The notes beneath the pieces were generated by a model, which saw only the letters and a list, made by a program, of their open reading frames with translations, was not told the origin of the DNA and searched no databases. The position numbers were made by a program, and so were the translations under genes. This document shows, piece by piece, positions 7,331 through 16,157 of a stretch of DNA of 47,459 bases (the first letter of the stretch is position 1; each line of letters starts with the position of its first letter). This stretch comes from Candidatus Parvarchaeota archaeon (GTDB lineage: Archaea > Nanobdellota > Nanobdellia > JAFCGN01), in NCBI GenBank assembly GCA_017609105.1, contig JAFCEQ010000003.1, positions 1 through 47,459 of the forward strand, written 5' to 3'.

Positions 7331-9235
7331 TTACTCATTAATTCTTTTCTCAATCTTTTCTTTCATTTCTTTGATTAATTCATTTAATTTAACGCCGAAC
7401 TTGACTTTACCATCTCTTGTCCTCACTGCAAGAGTTTTATTCTTAACTTCTTTATCACCAATAACTATCATTAAAGGCACTTTCATTAACTGAGCTTTTC
7501 TTATGCGATACTCCACTGTTTCTTGAGAATCATCTAAAACGCAGTGCATTCCTTTTTTTCTTAATTCTTCAAAAATTTTTTTCGCATAATCCTTATGCCT
7601 GTCAGAAATAGGAATTATTCTTGTTTTCTCAGGCGCAAGCCATAAAGGAAAAGCACCTGCATAATTCTCAACAAGAATTGCCATAAACCTTTCAATAGCG
7701 CCTAAAACAACTCTGTGAATCATTACAGGCCTGTGCTTCTTATTATCATCGCCAATATAAGTTAAATCAAAGTTCTCAGGCAAAGCAAAATCCAATTGTA
7801 TTGTTCCGCACTGCCATGTTCTGCCAATAGCGTCCTTAAGATGAAAATCAATTTTAGGCCCGTAAAACGCGCCGTCCCCTTCATTTATTGTGTACTCCAT
7901 TCCAAGCTCGTTTAAAGCTTTAATTAAAGAAGTAGTTGCAATCTCCCATTGCTCATCAGTGCCAATGCTTTTCTCAGGTCTTGTGCTAATCTCAACATGA
8001 TCAAGAGGAACACCAAAAGTCTTATACATTCTAATAATTAAGTTAACAGTTTCTTTAATAACAGGCACGATTTGTTCCTCAGTCATAAAAATGTGCGCAT
8101 CGTCTTGCGTGAACCTTCGTACTCTAAAAAGCCCGCTTAAAACACCGCTTAATTCATGCCTGTGCACAACACCTATTTCAGCAACTTTTAAAGGAAACTC
8201 TTTATAAGAATGACTGTCCTCTTTATACACGAGCATTCCTCCAGGACAATTCATTGGTTTAACAGCATACTCTTTATCATCTATTTCCAAATAATACATG
8301 TTTTCTTTATAATGCTTGGAATGACCGCTGCGCACCCATAAATCAGCGCTTAATATTTGAGGAGTCATAATTATTCTGTAATTTAATTTATCATGCTCTT
8401 CCTGCCAATACTTCATTATATTATTCATTAAGAGCACACCATTATTCCTGAAAAAAGGCATGCCCGGTGCTTCAGGGTGAAAAGAGTAAAGCTTCAATTG
8501 CTTGCCTAACTTAATATGATTTCTTTTCTCTACTTCTTCAAGAAATTTCAAGTATTCATCAAGCATTTTCTTTTTTGGAAAACTAATGCCATAAATTCTC
8601 ATTAAAACTTTTCCATCACTCCTGCCTTTCCAATAAGCGCTTGAAGTTGAAAGCAGTTTAACTGCTTTCACATACCCTGTGTGCGGAACATGCGGGCCCC
8701 TGCACAAGTCCACAAATTTATTGTTATAATATAAGCTTGGCTTTACTTTTAATTCTTTAATTAATTCAAGTTTGAATTCATTATTCTTAAATAATTCTTG
8801 CGCTTTTTTCTTTGAAACCTCTTTTCTTTCAAAAGGTATTTTTTGTTTGATTATTTCTTTCATTTCTCCTTCAATCTTTTTTAAATCCTCTTTAGTGAAA
8901 GGCTTGTTAACAAGAAAATCATAATAAAAACCGTTTTCTATAGCAGGTCCTATCGCCATTTTAGCTTTAGGAAATAATTTAGTTACAGCCATTGCTAAGA
9001 TGTGAGCGCTTGAATGCCAAAAAACTTTTTTTCCTTCTTCATCTTTAAAAGTAAGAAACTTTAATTCACTATCAGAAGTTATAATTGTATTCAAATCTTT
9101 TAATTGATTATTTATGACACAAGCTAAAGCTTCTTTTGCAAATCTTGGATTAATTTTTTTTGCTATTTCATAACAACTCATGCCTGAATCAAATTTTCTT
9201 TCAGAATCATCAGGCAGTTTTATTTTAATTTTCAT
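7331..9235 (-). CDS. thrS: Threonine--tRNA ligase, bacterial type
   Basis: The 634-residue enzyme has an N-terminal TGS domain (1-62), the bacterial/eukaryotic N2 editing domain with H74 and H78 in HSSAHILA and IGPAIENGFYYDF, the class II catalytic core with MNCPGGM (zinc Cys) and motif 2 FRVRRFTQDDAHIF, and a C-terminal anticodon domain. It charges tRNA-Thr and clears Ser-tRNA. Most archaea carry a different N-terminal editing domain, so this gene was probably acquired from bacteria. A strong GGAGGTGC site (9242-9249, minus strand) precedes the ATG. The gene is divergent from the thermosome. Confidence 0.96.
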   Translation of the reverse strand: MKIKIKLPDDSERKFDSGMSCYEIAKKINPRFAKEALACVINNQLKDLNTIITSDSELKFLTFKDEEGKKVFWHSSAHILAMAVTKLFPKAKMAIGPAIENGFYYDFLVNKPFTKEDLKKIEGEMKEIIKQKIPFERKEVSKKKAQELFKNNEFKLELIKELKVKPSLYYNNKFVDLCRGPHVPHTGYVKAVKLLSTSSAYWKGRSDGKVLMRIYGISFPKKKMLDEYLKFLEEVEKRNHIKLGKQLKLYSFHPEAPGMPFFRNNGVLLMNNIMKYWQEEHDKLNYRIIMTPQILSADLWVRSGHSKHYKENMYYLEIDDKEYAVKPMNCPGGMLVYKEDSHSYKEFPLKVAEIGVVHRHELSGVLSGLFRVRRFTQDDAHIFMTEEQIVPVIKETVNLIIRMYKTFGVPLDHVEISTRPEKSIGTDEQWEIATTSLIKALNELGMEYTINEGDGAFYGPKIDFHLKDAIGRTWQCGTIQLDFALPENFDLTYIGDDNKKHRPVMIHRVVLGAIERFMAILVENYAGAFPLWLAPEKTRIIPISDRHKDYAKKIFEELRKKGMHCVLDDSQETVEYRIRKAQLMKVPLMIVIGDKEVKNKTLAVRTRDGKVKFGVKLNELIKEMKEKIEKRINE

Positions 9236-9241
9236 AAAAAC

Positions 9242-9249
9242 GCACCTCC
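9242..9249 (-). promoter_or_regulatory. Strong Shine-Dalgarno site of thrS
   Basis: Read on the minus strand this is GGAGGTGC, 6 nt before the thrS ATG. It is the longest match to an archaeal anti-Shine-Dalgarno sequence that I noticed in the window and fixes the thrS start. Confidence 0.7.
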
Positions 9250-9410
9250 AATAAAAAGAATTATTTTGCTTAAAAACATTTTCTGATTATTTTTTAAAAA
9301 CAAGAAAAAATCATTAACACTAATTTTATTGCTAATTGGTCGGATAATTCCTTAAATTCATAAAAGAATATTAATTCAAAAACTCTTATAAATTTTTTGA
9401 TAAAAAAAAT

Positions 9411-9442
9411 AAAGATTTTAGAATCACATAATAGTAATCTTT
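9411..9442 (+). repeat. Inverted repeat in the thrS-thermosome intergenic region
   Basis: AAAGATT at 9411-9417 is repeated inverted as AATCTTT at 9436-9442, followed by a few more T residues. A TATA-like TTATAAAT lies about 25 nt upstream. It could be an operator upstream of the thermosome promoter or a tiny transcript with its own T-run end; the sequence alone does not decide. Confidence 0.35.
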
Positions 9443-9460
9443 TTAATGAAGTATTAATTG

Positions 9461-9470
9461 TTTTAAATAC
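9461..9470 (+). promoter_or_regulatory. TATA box of the thermosome gene
   Basis: TTTTAAATAC lies about 54-63 nt before the thermosome ATG. It would place transcription start near 9490, leaving a leader of about 30 nt that includes the GAGGTG site before the ATG. Confidence 0.5.
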
Positions 9471-9523
9471 AAATATTGACGTAATTTTTTAAAAAAATTG
9501 GGAAATTGTGAGGTGTTTTAAAA

Positions 9524-11143
9524 ATGAATAATCAACAACCTATTTTTATCTTACCTGAAAGTGCTTTAAGAACTCAAGGAAAGGATGCGCAAAAATCAAA
9601 CATTGCTGCTGCAAGAGCAATAGCAGAAACAATTAGAACAACATTAGGTCCAAAAGGAATGGATAAAATGCTTGTGGATTCAATGGGAGATGTAGTAATA
9701 ACTAATGATGGAGTAACAATTCTTGAAGAAATGGAGATAGAGCACCCAGCAGCAAAAATGATGGTTGAAGTTGCAAAAACTCAGGAAGAAGAAATAGGTG
9801 ATGGAACAACAACTGCTGTTGTCATTGCAGGAGAACTTCTTAAACAAGCAGAAGAATTGCTTGAGCAAAATATTCATCCAAGCGTTCTTGCAAAAGGATA
9901 CAGATTAGCAGGAATTAAATCAAAAGAAGTTCTTGAACAATTAGGTAAGAAAATAGATAAAGAAAATAAAGAAATTCTTGAAAAAATTGCAATCACTGCA
10001 ATGACAGGTAAAAGTGCTGAAGCATCAAGACAACACCTTGCTAAACTAATAGTTGAAGCAATACAACAAGTTATAGAAGAAAAAAAAGACAAGATAATTG
10101 TTGATTTAAACAATATTAAAGTTGAGAAAAGAACAGGAGGAAGCATTGATGACAGTGAATTAGTGCATGGTGTTGTAATAGATAAAGAAAAAGTTCATTC
10201 AAACATGCCTACAAGCATTCCAATGGCAAAAATACTTTTATTAGATTCAGCACTTGAAGTAAAAGAAACAGAAAGTGAGGCGCAAATAAGAATAAACAGT
10301 CCTGAACAATTAAAGAATTTCATTCAACAAGAAGAAGCAATGCTTAAAGAAATGGCAGATGAAATAAAAAAACTTGGGGCAACAGTTGTTTTCTGTCAAA
10401 AAGGCATTGATGACATTGTTCAACACTATTTAGCAAAGCACGGAATACTTGCTGCAAGAAGAGTTAAAAAAAGTGATATGGAACAATTAAGTAAAGCAAC
10501 AGGTGCAAGAATAATCAGTAAATTAAAAGATGCAACAACAGAGGATTTAGGAAATGCAGGATTAGTTGAGGAAAGAAAAATAGCAGGAGAATCAATGATT
10601 TTCATAAGTGAGTGCAAAAATCCGAAAGCAGTAACAATACTAATAAGAGGAAGCACAGAACATGTTATAGATGAAGTTGAAAGAGCTGTTAAAGATGCTT
10701 TAGGAGATTTAAGTGCTGTAATTGAAAGCGGGATGGTCGTGGCAGGAGGCGGAGCTCCTGAAATGGAATTAGCAAAAGAGCTTAACTTATACGCTGAAGG
10801 CATAAGCGGAAGAGAACAATTAGCAGTAAAAGCATTTGCTAAAGCATTGGAAATAATACCAAGAACTCTTGCAGAAAACGCTGGAATTGATCCTTTAAAC
10901 ACGATTGTTGAATTAAAATCAAAACATGATAAAGGAGATAAATGGGCTGGAATAGAAGTAAATAAAGGAAAAACAACAAACATGTGGGAAGAAGGAGTTC
11001 TTGAACCCTTAAAAGTTAAACAACAAGCAATAACAAGTGCTACAGAAGTTGCAATAATGATACTAAGAATTGATGATGTAATAGCAAGCAGGAAAGAAAC
11101 TCCAGTTCAAGGACCTCAAATGCCACCACAAGGAATGTACTAA
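9524..11143 (+). CDS. thsA: Thermosome (group II chaperonin) subunit
   Basis: The 539-residue protein has the group II chaperonin signatures: [15 protein letters not shown] (about 37-51), [33 protein letters not shown] with the catalytic Asp near residue 93, and [14 protein letters not shown] near 405. It forms a double-ring folding chamber with a built-in lid and hydrolyses ATP. The C-terminal tail is Pro/Gln/Met rich ([11 protein letters not shown]) and lacks the Gly/Met repeats seen in many archaea. GAGGTG precedes the ATG. Only one subunit gene is visible here. T-rich DNA follows the stop. Confidence 0.97.
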   Translation: MNNQQPIFILPESALRTQGKDAQKSNIAAARAIAETIRTTLGPKGMDKMLVDSMGDVVITNDGVTILEEMEIEHPAAKMMVEVAKTQEEEIGDGTTTAVVIAGELLKQAEELLEQNIHPSVLAKGYRLAGIKSKEVLEQLGKKIDKENKEILEKIAITAMTGKSAEASRQHLAKLIVEAIQQVIEEKKDKIIVDLNNIKVEKRTGGSIDDSELVHGVVIDKEKVHSNMPTSIPMAKILLLDSALEVKETESEAQIRINSPEQLKNFIQQEEAMLKEMADEIKKLGATVVFCQKGIDDIVQHYLAKHGILAARRVKKSDMEQLSKATGARIISKLKDATTEDLGNAGLVEERKIAGESMIFISECKNPKAVTILIRGSTEHVIDEVERAVKDALGDLSAVIESGMVVAGGGAPEMELAKELNLYAEGISGREQLAVKAFAKALEIIPRTLAENAGIDPLNTIVELKSKHDKGDKWAGIEVNKGKTTNMWEEGVLEPLKVKQQAITSATEVAIMILRIDDVIASRKETPVQGPQMPPQGMY

Positions 11144-11161
11144 AAACAATGCATCAATTAA

Positions 11162-11203
11162 TTTTTTTAAATTTCCTTAATTATTTTTTTAATTATTTTT
11201 TTA
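11162..11203 (+). terminator. T-rich tract after the thermosome gene
   Basis: Several T runs, partly a 13-bp tandem unit (TAATTATTTTTTT about two and a half times), lie 20-60 nt after the stop codon. Oligo-T tracts of this kind serve as archaeal terminators. Confidence 0.5.
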
Positions 11204-11260
11204 ATTAAAATCATAAAAGATTAGGAATTATTATAAATCTTTAATTCTTTATAATAAAAC

Positions 11261-11623
11261 ATGGCAAAGAATGGCATTGATTTAAGAAATTTAGAAGATA
11301 ATATAAGAAGATTAGATTCTCAAATAGAAGACATTAACAATCAAATGGAAAAAATGATTAGTGTAAACTTAACGCTTCAATCAAAAATCACAGAACTCAT
11401 GATAAAACAAATTGATTTAATAGAAAATTTGAAAAAAATGGTAGACCTCTTAGAAGAAGCAGGACAAGAAGAAGAGGAAAAAACAGATTTTATTACTCCT
11501 TTAAAAGAAACAATGGAAACTCTTGTATCAAAGCAAGATGAAATACTTACTGCATTACAAACAATTGATAAACACATTACAAGAGAGTACACAAGAGAAA
11601 TGCTTACAAAAGCCTTAAAATAG
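11261..11623 (+). CDS. Coiled-coil protein upstream of the pilus locus
   Basis: The 120-residue product is almost entirely heptad-like helix (LRNLEDNIRRLDSQIEDINN onward), broken by an acidic patch (EEAGQEEEEK, about residues 65-75), with a basic C-terminus. No membrane segment, Cys or enzyme motif is visible. It has its own TATA-like sequence about 25 nt upstream, suggesting a nearly leaderless transcript. It lies 78 nt before the first pilus-locus membrane protein, and the locus has a separate TATA box, so membership in the operon is uncertain. A role as a cytoplasmic adaptor is only a guess. Confidence 0.65.
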   Translation: MAKNGIDLRNLEDNIRRLDSQIEDINNQMEKMISVNLTLQSKITELMIKQIDLIENLKKMVDLLEEAGQEEEEKTDFITPLKETMETLVSKQDEILTALQTIDKHITREYTREMLTKALK

Positions 11624-11658
11624 AATAAAATAACAAATTTCAGAACTAATACTCAGAA

Positions 11659-11668
11659 ATTATTTAAA
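11659..11668 (+). promoter_or_regulatory. TATA box of the pilus-locus operon
   Basis: ATTATTTAAA lies about 35-40 nt before the TTG start at 11702. A transcription start about 26 nt downstream would fall at the GGTGA ribosome-binding site at 11691, so the leader would be very short. Confidence 0.5.
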
Positions 11669-11701
11669 TCACAAAATAATATAAAAATTAGGTGAATTTT
11701 T

Positions 11702-11944
11702 TTGAAAAAAAAGTCAAACAAGCCAAACATTAATCAAAAAATGAGTCTAGCAATTCTGTTGTTAATAACAATAGGAGGTTTTTTATTGTTCTCAAATGCA
11801 CAGTCATTCAGTCAAAGCACTTTAGAAATCGGCGTGTACAACCCGTGGACAACAATACAATCAATAATGACATGGATATCCTTAATTACATTAGTCATAA
11901 TATTAATAGAATTACAGGAAATCAGAAAAATAATGAAAAGGTGA
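11702..11944 (+). CDS. Small two-helix membrane protein of the pilus locus
   Basis: The 80-residue protein starts with TTG, supported by GGTGA 11 nt upstream. It has a basic N-terminus (KKKSNKPNINQK), a membrane helix at about 14-32, a short external loop and a second helix at about 52-70 ending in a basic tail. The stop overlaps the ribosome-binding site of the pilin gene, which begins 5 nt later, so the two are translationally coupled. It has no recognised family. Its position suggests a small membrane partner of the pilus machine; this is inference from context only. Confidence 0.65.
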   Translation: MKKKSNKPNINQKMSLAILLLITIGGFLLFSNAQSFSQSTLEIGVYNPWTTIQSIMTWISLITLVIILIELQEIRKIMKR

Positions 11945-11948
11945 AAGC

Positions 11949-12425
11949 ATGATGAAAAAAATTAATAAAAAAGGTATCACTCCTGTTATAGCAGTTGTCT
12001 TATTAATGATGATGACTGTTGCTGCTGCAGGTGCTGCTTACTTTTGGATAGTTGGTGTTCAAAGCAGCATACAAAGTGATACAGAAAATTTTATTGGAGA
12101 AGTTCTTGAAAGCCAGGAATTTGAAATAATTGACACTGTATGTGATTATAATGCAACCGATGTAACAAATGGTTCAGTAAGAGTAGTGATTTATAATTCA
12201 GGAAAAACTGCTTATGAAGAAGCGGACACAAGAATCTTTTTATTAAATAGTACAACAGGAACAACAAACCAAAGCATACAAGTTGATCCAACAAGTGTTG
12301 AAAAACAAAAAACATTAGAAATTATTGGTTATGGACTTACAATACCTGCTTCAAGCGAGTGGACTGTGAAACTTTCTATTGGCGGAACAACAAAAGAGAA
12401 ATCATGTGTTGCTGATAACACTTAA
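11949..12425 (+). CDS. Type IV pilin (archaeal Pilin_N type), probable major subunit
   Basis: The 158-residue preprotein has a short basic leader ending NKKG, then ITPVIAVVLLMMMTVAAAGA, the N-terminal pattern of archaeal type IV pilins (Pilin_N, formerly DUF1628). Cleavage would follow the Gly, leaving the hydrophobic helix as the filament core. The C-terminal domain is beta-rich, with one Cys pair (VCDYNATD and KSCVAD) that could form a disulfide, and several N-x-S/T sequons. Starts at 11949 or 11952 are both possible after GGTGA. A T-rich tract follows, as expected for a highly expressed first product whose message is partly terminated. Confidence 0.88.
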   Translation: MMKKINKKGITPVIAVVLLMMMTVAAAGAAYFWIVGVQSSIQSDTENFIGEVLESQEFEIIDTVCDYNATDVTNGSVRVVIYNSGKTAYEEADTRIFLLNSTTGTTNQSIQVDPTSVEKQKTLEIIGYGLTIPASSEWTVKLSIGGTTKEKSCVADNT

Positions 12426-12426
12426 G

Positions 12427-12459
12427 ATTTTTCTTTAATTTTTTTCTTTAATTTTTTTG
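12427..12459 (+). terminator. T-rich partial terminator after the pilin gene
   Basis: Three T runs in 33 nt, with the unit TTTCTTTAATTTTTT nearly repeated, lie directly after the pilin stop. The same-strand assembly genes follow, so this may attenuate rather than stop transcription, giving more pilin than machinery. Confidence 0.45.
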
Positions 12460-12549
12460 TTAAATAAAATTTTTGTTAAGTAATTGTTCAAGAATTTCTT
12501 ATATTCTTTTAGAAATCCTTATAATTCTGTGAAAGATTTATTTAAATTA

Positions 12550-13512
12550 ATGAGTAAAAATAATTTCTTTAAATCAAAAAAAATTATTAATAAAAAATGC
12601 CAAACTCAGATAGTTAGCACTGTTTTAATAACAGGGCTTCTTCTTTCAGTAGTTAGTGTGACTTATATTTGGGGCAAACCACTTATTCAAAAAGTAAGTG
12701 ATAATGCAAAAATAGAATCAAGAATAAATAAATTAAATGAAATTGATAAAGCAATAAAAGATGTTGCAGACACTGGTTCGCCAAATACTATAGAAATAAC
12801 TTTAGAAAATGATGAATCTATTTCAATTAATGATGAAGGAGAACTTGTTTACACTACAATAACAGCTGTTCCATTAGTTACAACTTATGATTGGGGTCCC
12901 ATTAATTTTGTTGAAAGCCCTTATACTAATGAGAAATACTCTGTTGACACCACTACTGCAATGTCAAGCGGGTATAAGCAATGCAAACCCACTAATGTTT
13001 ACAAAGGAGAAGTGAATTTAACATATAATTCTGAAGAAACAGAAGAATATAATGTGCTTGTTTTTAATGGAGAGAAAACACCATATTATGATTATGTGTG
13101 TTTAACAAAAGACTTAAATGATTTTGACTGCAACCAAAATTGCGGGTATGTTGATGAACCCATAATTTTAGGAAACACGTCTTTTCAAATATTTTATGTG
13201 AATGAAACAGGAAAAAGAGTGAATATTATTGGAAGAGAAATATTAAAAACAGGCGAGCTTGGAACTGATGACCCAGAAGGCATAATTGTTGGCAGAGCAA
13301 TTTTGAGCAATGAAAAATATTTTGTCACTTTCAAACTCGTTTATAGGCCTTTAAAAGACCCTAACACTGGTAATACGCACCAAATAATTCTTAATTGTGA
13401 AAAAGATTGTTTTGTTGGTCCAGGAGAGCATAATATTTATCTTTCCTTAATAGAAAAACCTCAAGGAACTTTAAGCACCAACGAATATAATATAAATATT
13501 AGAGTCATATAA
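12550..13512 (+). CDS. Pilin-like surface protein
   Basis: The 320-residue protein has a basic N-terminus ending INKKC, followed by QTQIVSTVLITGLLLSVVSV, a class III (pilin-type) signal and core helix. The rest is an external beta-rich domain with several Cys residues (CKP, VCL, DCNQNCGY, NCEKDC) that could form disulfides. It is probably a minor pilin. The ATG at 12550 places the leader at normal length; a TTG at 12484 would add 22 residues and cannot be excluded, since a TATA-like sequence lies just before it. No clear ribosome-binding site is seen. The ATPase gene follows after 6 nt. Confidence 0.7.
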   Translation: MSKNNFFKSKKIINKKCQTQIVSTVLITGLLLSVVSVTYIWGKPLIQKVSDNAKIESRINKLNEIDKAIKDVADTGSPNTIEITLENDESISINDEGELVYTTITAVPLVTTYDWGPINFVESPYTNEKYSVDTTTAMSSGYKQCKPTNVYKGEVNLTYNSEETEEYNVLVFNGEKTPYYDYVCLTKDLNDFDCNQNCGYVDEPIILGNTSFQIFYVNETGKRVNIIGREILKTGELGTDDPEGIIVGRAILSNEKYFVTFKLVYRPLKDPNTGNTHQIILNCEKDCFVGPGEHNIYLSLIEKPQGTLSTNEYNINIRVI

Positions 13513-13518
13513 TTTAGT

Positions 13519-15270
13519 ATGGGTTTTAAATTAAAAAATGTTGGAAGAAAATTAGCTATTAACAAAAAAAAGAGGTATTCTAAAGAAAAAATTAAAAACT
13601 TAAAAGAAATTGAAGAAGAAAAAATTGAAAAACCTCAAAAAACATTTGAATCAAAAGAAAAATCAAGAATTCAGGAGAGAGGAGAAATCACTAAAGAATC
13701 TGAATCTGATTTAAAAACAATAGGCATAAGCGTTAATGAAAAAAAATTCACACCCACAACACTTACTCCTGAAAAAATTAAACAGCTTGAAAAAATTAAT
13801 GAAGTCATACCTCTTGTAACAATTGATTATAAAGGAACTCAACAAACACTTGTATACGCTAACATAAGATGGGATCCAACAATTTCTTCTTTAAGATATG
13901 ATTTAAAAGAACCTCCTTTAAGCAAACAAGAAGAACAAATCCTGAAAGAAACAAAAGTCCTTCTTCAAGAAAAATTAAATATTGATTTCAGCAAGATAAG
14001 GCTTGAAAAAGCATTCAAGTTTTTGATTGAAAAATTCTATCAAATTATTGATGAGCTTGGATACAAATTAACAGAAGACCAAAAAATCAGAATGCAATAC
14101 TATATTTACAGAGATTTTATGGGATTAGGGAAAATAGAACCCTTAATGCATGATGATAATATAGAAGATATAAGTTGTGATGGAGTAAATATTCCTATTT
14201 TTGTTTATCACAGAAATCCTTTATACGGGCAAATGAGAACTAACATAATATTTAGAAGCAAAGAGGAGTTAGATTCATTTGTTTTAAGGCTCTCTCAAAA
14301 AGCAGGTAAGGCTTTGACAATAGCAGACCCTTTATTAGAAGGTTCTCTTCCTGACGGTTCTCGTATACAAGCAACCTTAGGAACTGATATTGCGAGAAGA
14401 GGGAGTAATTTCACTATTCGTAAATTCACTAAAAAACCTATGACACCAACAGATTTACTGAACTATAATACGGGTTCTCCTGAAATGTTTGCGTACTTAT
14501 GGATGGCATTAGAAAATAGATTGTCAATTCTGGTTAGCGGAGGAACTGCAACTGGTAAAACAACATTCCTTAATGCATTAAGTTTATTCATTAAACCAGA
14601 ATTTAAGATAATTAGCATAGAAGACACTCCAGAATTAAGATTGCCTCACCCAAATTGGGTGCCTGTTGTCGCAAGAAGAGGGTATGGAAAAGAAGAATAT
14701 GGAGAAGTAAGCATGTTTAATCTTCTTAAAAGCTCATTAAGACAAAGACCTGATTACATTATAGTTGGTGAAGTGCGTGGAGAAGAAGCTTATGTCTTAT
14801 TTCAAGGAATGGCTACAGGACATTCAGGGTTAGGCACGCTTCACGCGGATAGCATTGAAGCTGTTATTGATAGACTTATAACAAAACCAATAAACTTGCC
14901 TAAAGCAATGATTGATAATTTAGACATTATTGTTTTTCTTGAATTAATTAGGAGAGAAGGAAGTTATGTTAGAAGGGTTGCTGAAATTCTTGAAATTGTA
15001 GGTTATGATTATAAAACACAAAAACTTAAAACAAATGTTGCTTTTGTTTGGGATCCAATAACAGATAAGTATATTTCAAAAAATTCTGTTCTTCTTGAAA
15101 AAATAAGAGTTAGAATGTCATATACTGAAGATAAAATAAAACAAGATATGCATAATAGAGTGAGATTATTGAATTGGTTAAAAGAAAATAATGTCAATGA
15201 TTACAAAGAAGTCACAAAATATATTTCAGCATATTATATCAATCCAGAATTAGTAATGAGTCAAATATAA
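13519..15270 (+). CDS. Type IV pilus / secretion ATPase (ArlI/TadA family)
   Basis: The 583-residue protein has a charged Lys/Glu-rich N-terminal linker (1-75), an N-terminal domain, then the secretion ATPase core: Walker A GGTATGKTT near residue 342, Asp box IISIEDTPELRL near 365, Walker B IIVGEVRGEE near 414 and His box GHSGLGTLHAD near 434. It hydrolyses ATP as a cytoplasmic hexamer to drive subunit insertion at the platform proteins. It is the only such ATPase in the window. The start at 13519 is 6 nt after the preceding stop, and GGTGA follows its own stop for the next gene. Confidence 0.95.
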   Translation: MGFKLKNVGRKLAINKKKRYSKEKIKNLKEIEEEKIEKPQKTFESKEKSRIQERGEITKESESDLKTIGISVNEKKFTPTTLTPEKIKQLEKINEVIPLVTIDYKGTQQTLVYANIRWDPTISSLRYDLKEPPLSKQEEQILKETKVLLQEKLNIDFSKIRLEKAFKFLIEKFYQIIDELGYKLTEDQKIRMQYYIYRDFMGLGKIEPLMHDDNIEDISCDGVNIPIFVYHRNPLYGQMRTNIIFRSKEELDSFVLRLSQKAGKALTIADPLLEGSLPDGSRIQATLGTDIARRGSNFTIRKFTKKPMTPTDLLNYNTGSPEMFAYLWMALENRLSILVSGGTATGKTTFLNALSLFIKPEFKIISIEDTPELRLPHPNWVPVVARRGYGKEEYGEVSMFNLLKSSLRQRPDYIIVGEVRGEEAYVLFQGMATGHSGLGTLHADSIEAVIDRLITKPINLPKAMIDNLDIIVFLELIRREGSYVRRVAEILEIVGYDYKTQKLKTNVAFVWDPITDKYISKNSVLLEKIRVRMSYTEDKIKQDMHNRVRLLNWLKENNVNDYKEVTKYISAYYINPELVMSQI

Positions 15271-15279
15271 GGTGAAAAA

Positions 15280-16146
15280 ATGGGTTATGCAGAAACAAGT
15301 TACAGGTTATTAAAAAAAGTTTCAAACAAGTACGCTTACTTAATAGAGGACTTGAAAGAAGATTTGAAACAAGCAAACCTGAATTATACTATAGAAGAAT
15401 ATTTTTCAATGATGGTGTTCACAACCTTGGTATTATTAATAAGTGTTTTTTGCATTGGTGGCTTCATATTTTTCTTTGTAATGAGAAGCATAATAATTGC
15501 TTTTATTGGAGGTTTTCTTCTTTCCTTATTTATTACAATAATAACTATTGTAGCTTTCATTATATATCCTTCTCAATTAATGGACACAAGAAGAAAAAAA
15601 ATAGAAAATAATTTGTATTTTGCAGCAAATTACATGTCTACAATAAGCAGTAGTGGGTTGCCTGCTCAAAAAATATTTAAAGTAATGGGAAATTTTAGCG
15701 AATTTGGAGAAATTGCAAAAATATGCAGGAGAATTACAAGAGACATAGAAGTCTTTGGAATGAACGTAAATGAAGCTATTGAAAAAGTTGTTCAATTAAG
15801 TCCTTCAAAAAAATTAAACGAATTGCTTTGGGGAATGAGAGGTATCATCTTAGGAGGCGGGGATTTAAGCACTTATTTAAAAGAGAAATCTAAAAGTTTA
15901 TTAAATGATTATAGAAGGCTTTTAGAAGAATTTACTAGAAGCATTTCCCTTTATTTAGAAATTTATATTACACTTATCATGGTTGGAACTGTTTTTACAT
16001 TAGTTCTTACAACAATCATGAGCTTGCTTGGAGGGTATGTTAAACAACTCCAATTAGTTCAAATGATAATAGTAACAATAGGACTTCCGTTCATATCTGC
16101 CGTGTTTGTCCTCATGCTTAAAACAATAAATCCAACAGAAGCGTAA
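15280..16146 (+). CDS. Pilus platform protein 1 (TadC/ArlJ-like, T2SSF)
   Basis: The 288-residue protein has two N-terminal membrane helices (about 45-65 and 68-98), a cytoplasmic T2SSF domain (LYFAANYMSTISSSGLPAQK at about 110-130, then GGGDLSTYLKEKSK), and two C-terminal helices (about 225-250 and 258-280). This is the platform that couples ATPase motion to pilin insertion. GGTGA lies 9 nt before the ATG. The C-terminal helix pair ends directly at TINPTEA, without the external extension seen in the second platform protein. It is followed by GGTGATTAAA and the second platform gene. Confidence 0.9.
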   Translation: MGYAETSYRLLKKVSNKYAYLIEDLKEDLKQANLNYTIEEYFSMMVFTTLVLLISVFCIGGFIFFFVMRSIIIAFIGGFLLSLFITIITIVAFIIYPSQLMDTRRKKIENNLYFAANYMSTISSSGLPAQKIFKVMGNFSEFGEIAKICRRITRDIEVFGMNVNEAIEKVVQLSPSKKLNELLWGMRGIILGGGDLSTYLKEKSKSLLNDYRRLLEEFTRSISLYLEIYITLIMVGTVFTLVLTTIMSLLGGYVKQLQLVQMIIVTIGLPFISAVFVLMLKTINPTEA

Positions 16147-16151
16147 GGTGA
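16147..16151 (+). promoter_or_regulatory. GGTGA ribosome-binding site ahead of an ATA start
   Basis: GGTGA begins one base after the stop of platform gene 1. The only in-frame initiator-like codon at normal spacing is ATA at 16158, 11 nt from the first G, the same distance as GGTGA to the TTG at 11702. Confidence 0.65.
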
Positions 16152-16157
16152 TTAAAA

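Noticed and set aside
10426-10983. A long open frame opposite the thermosome gene.
   Set aside because: It lies wholly antisense to a conserved gene and reflects that gene's codon use; its Ser/Ala/Leu-rich translation has no start signal or motif.
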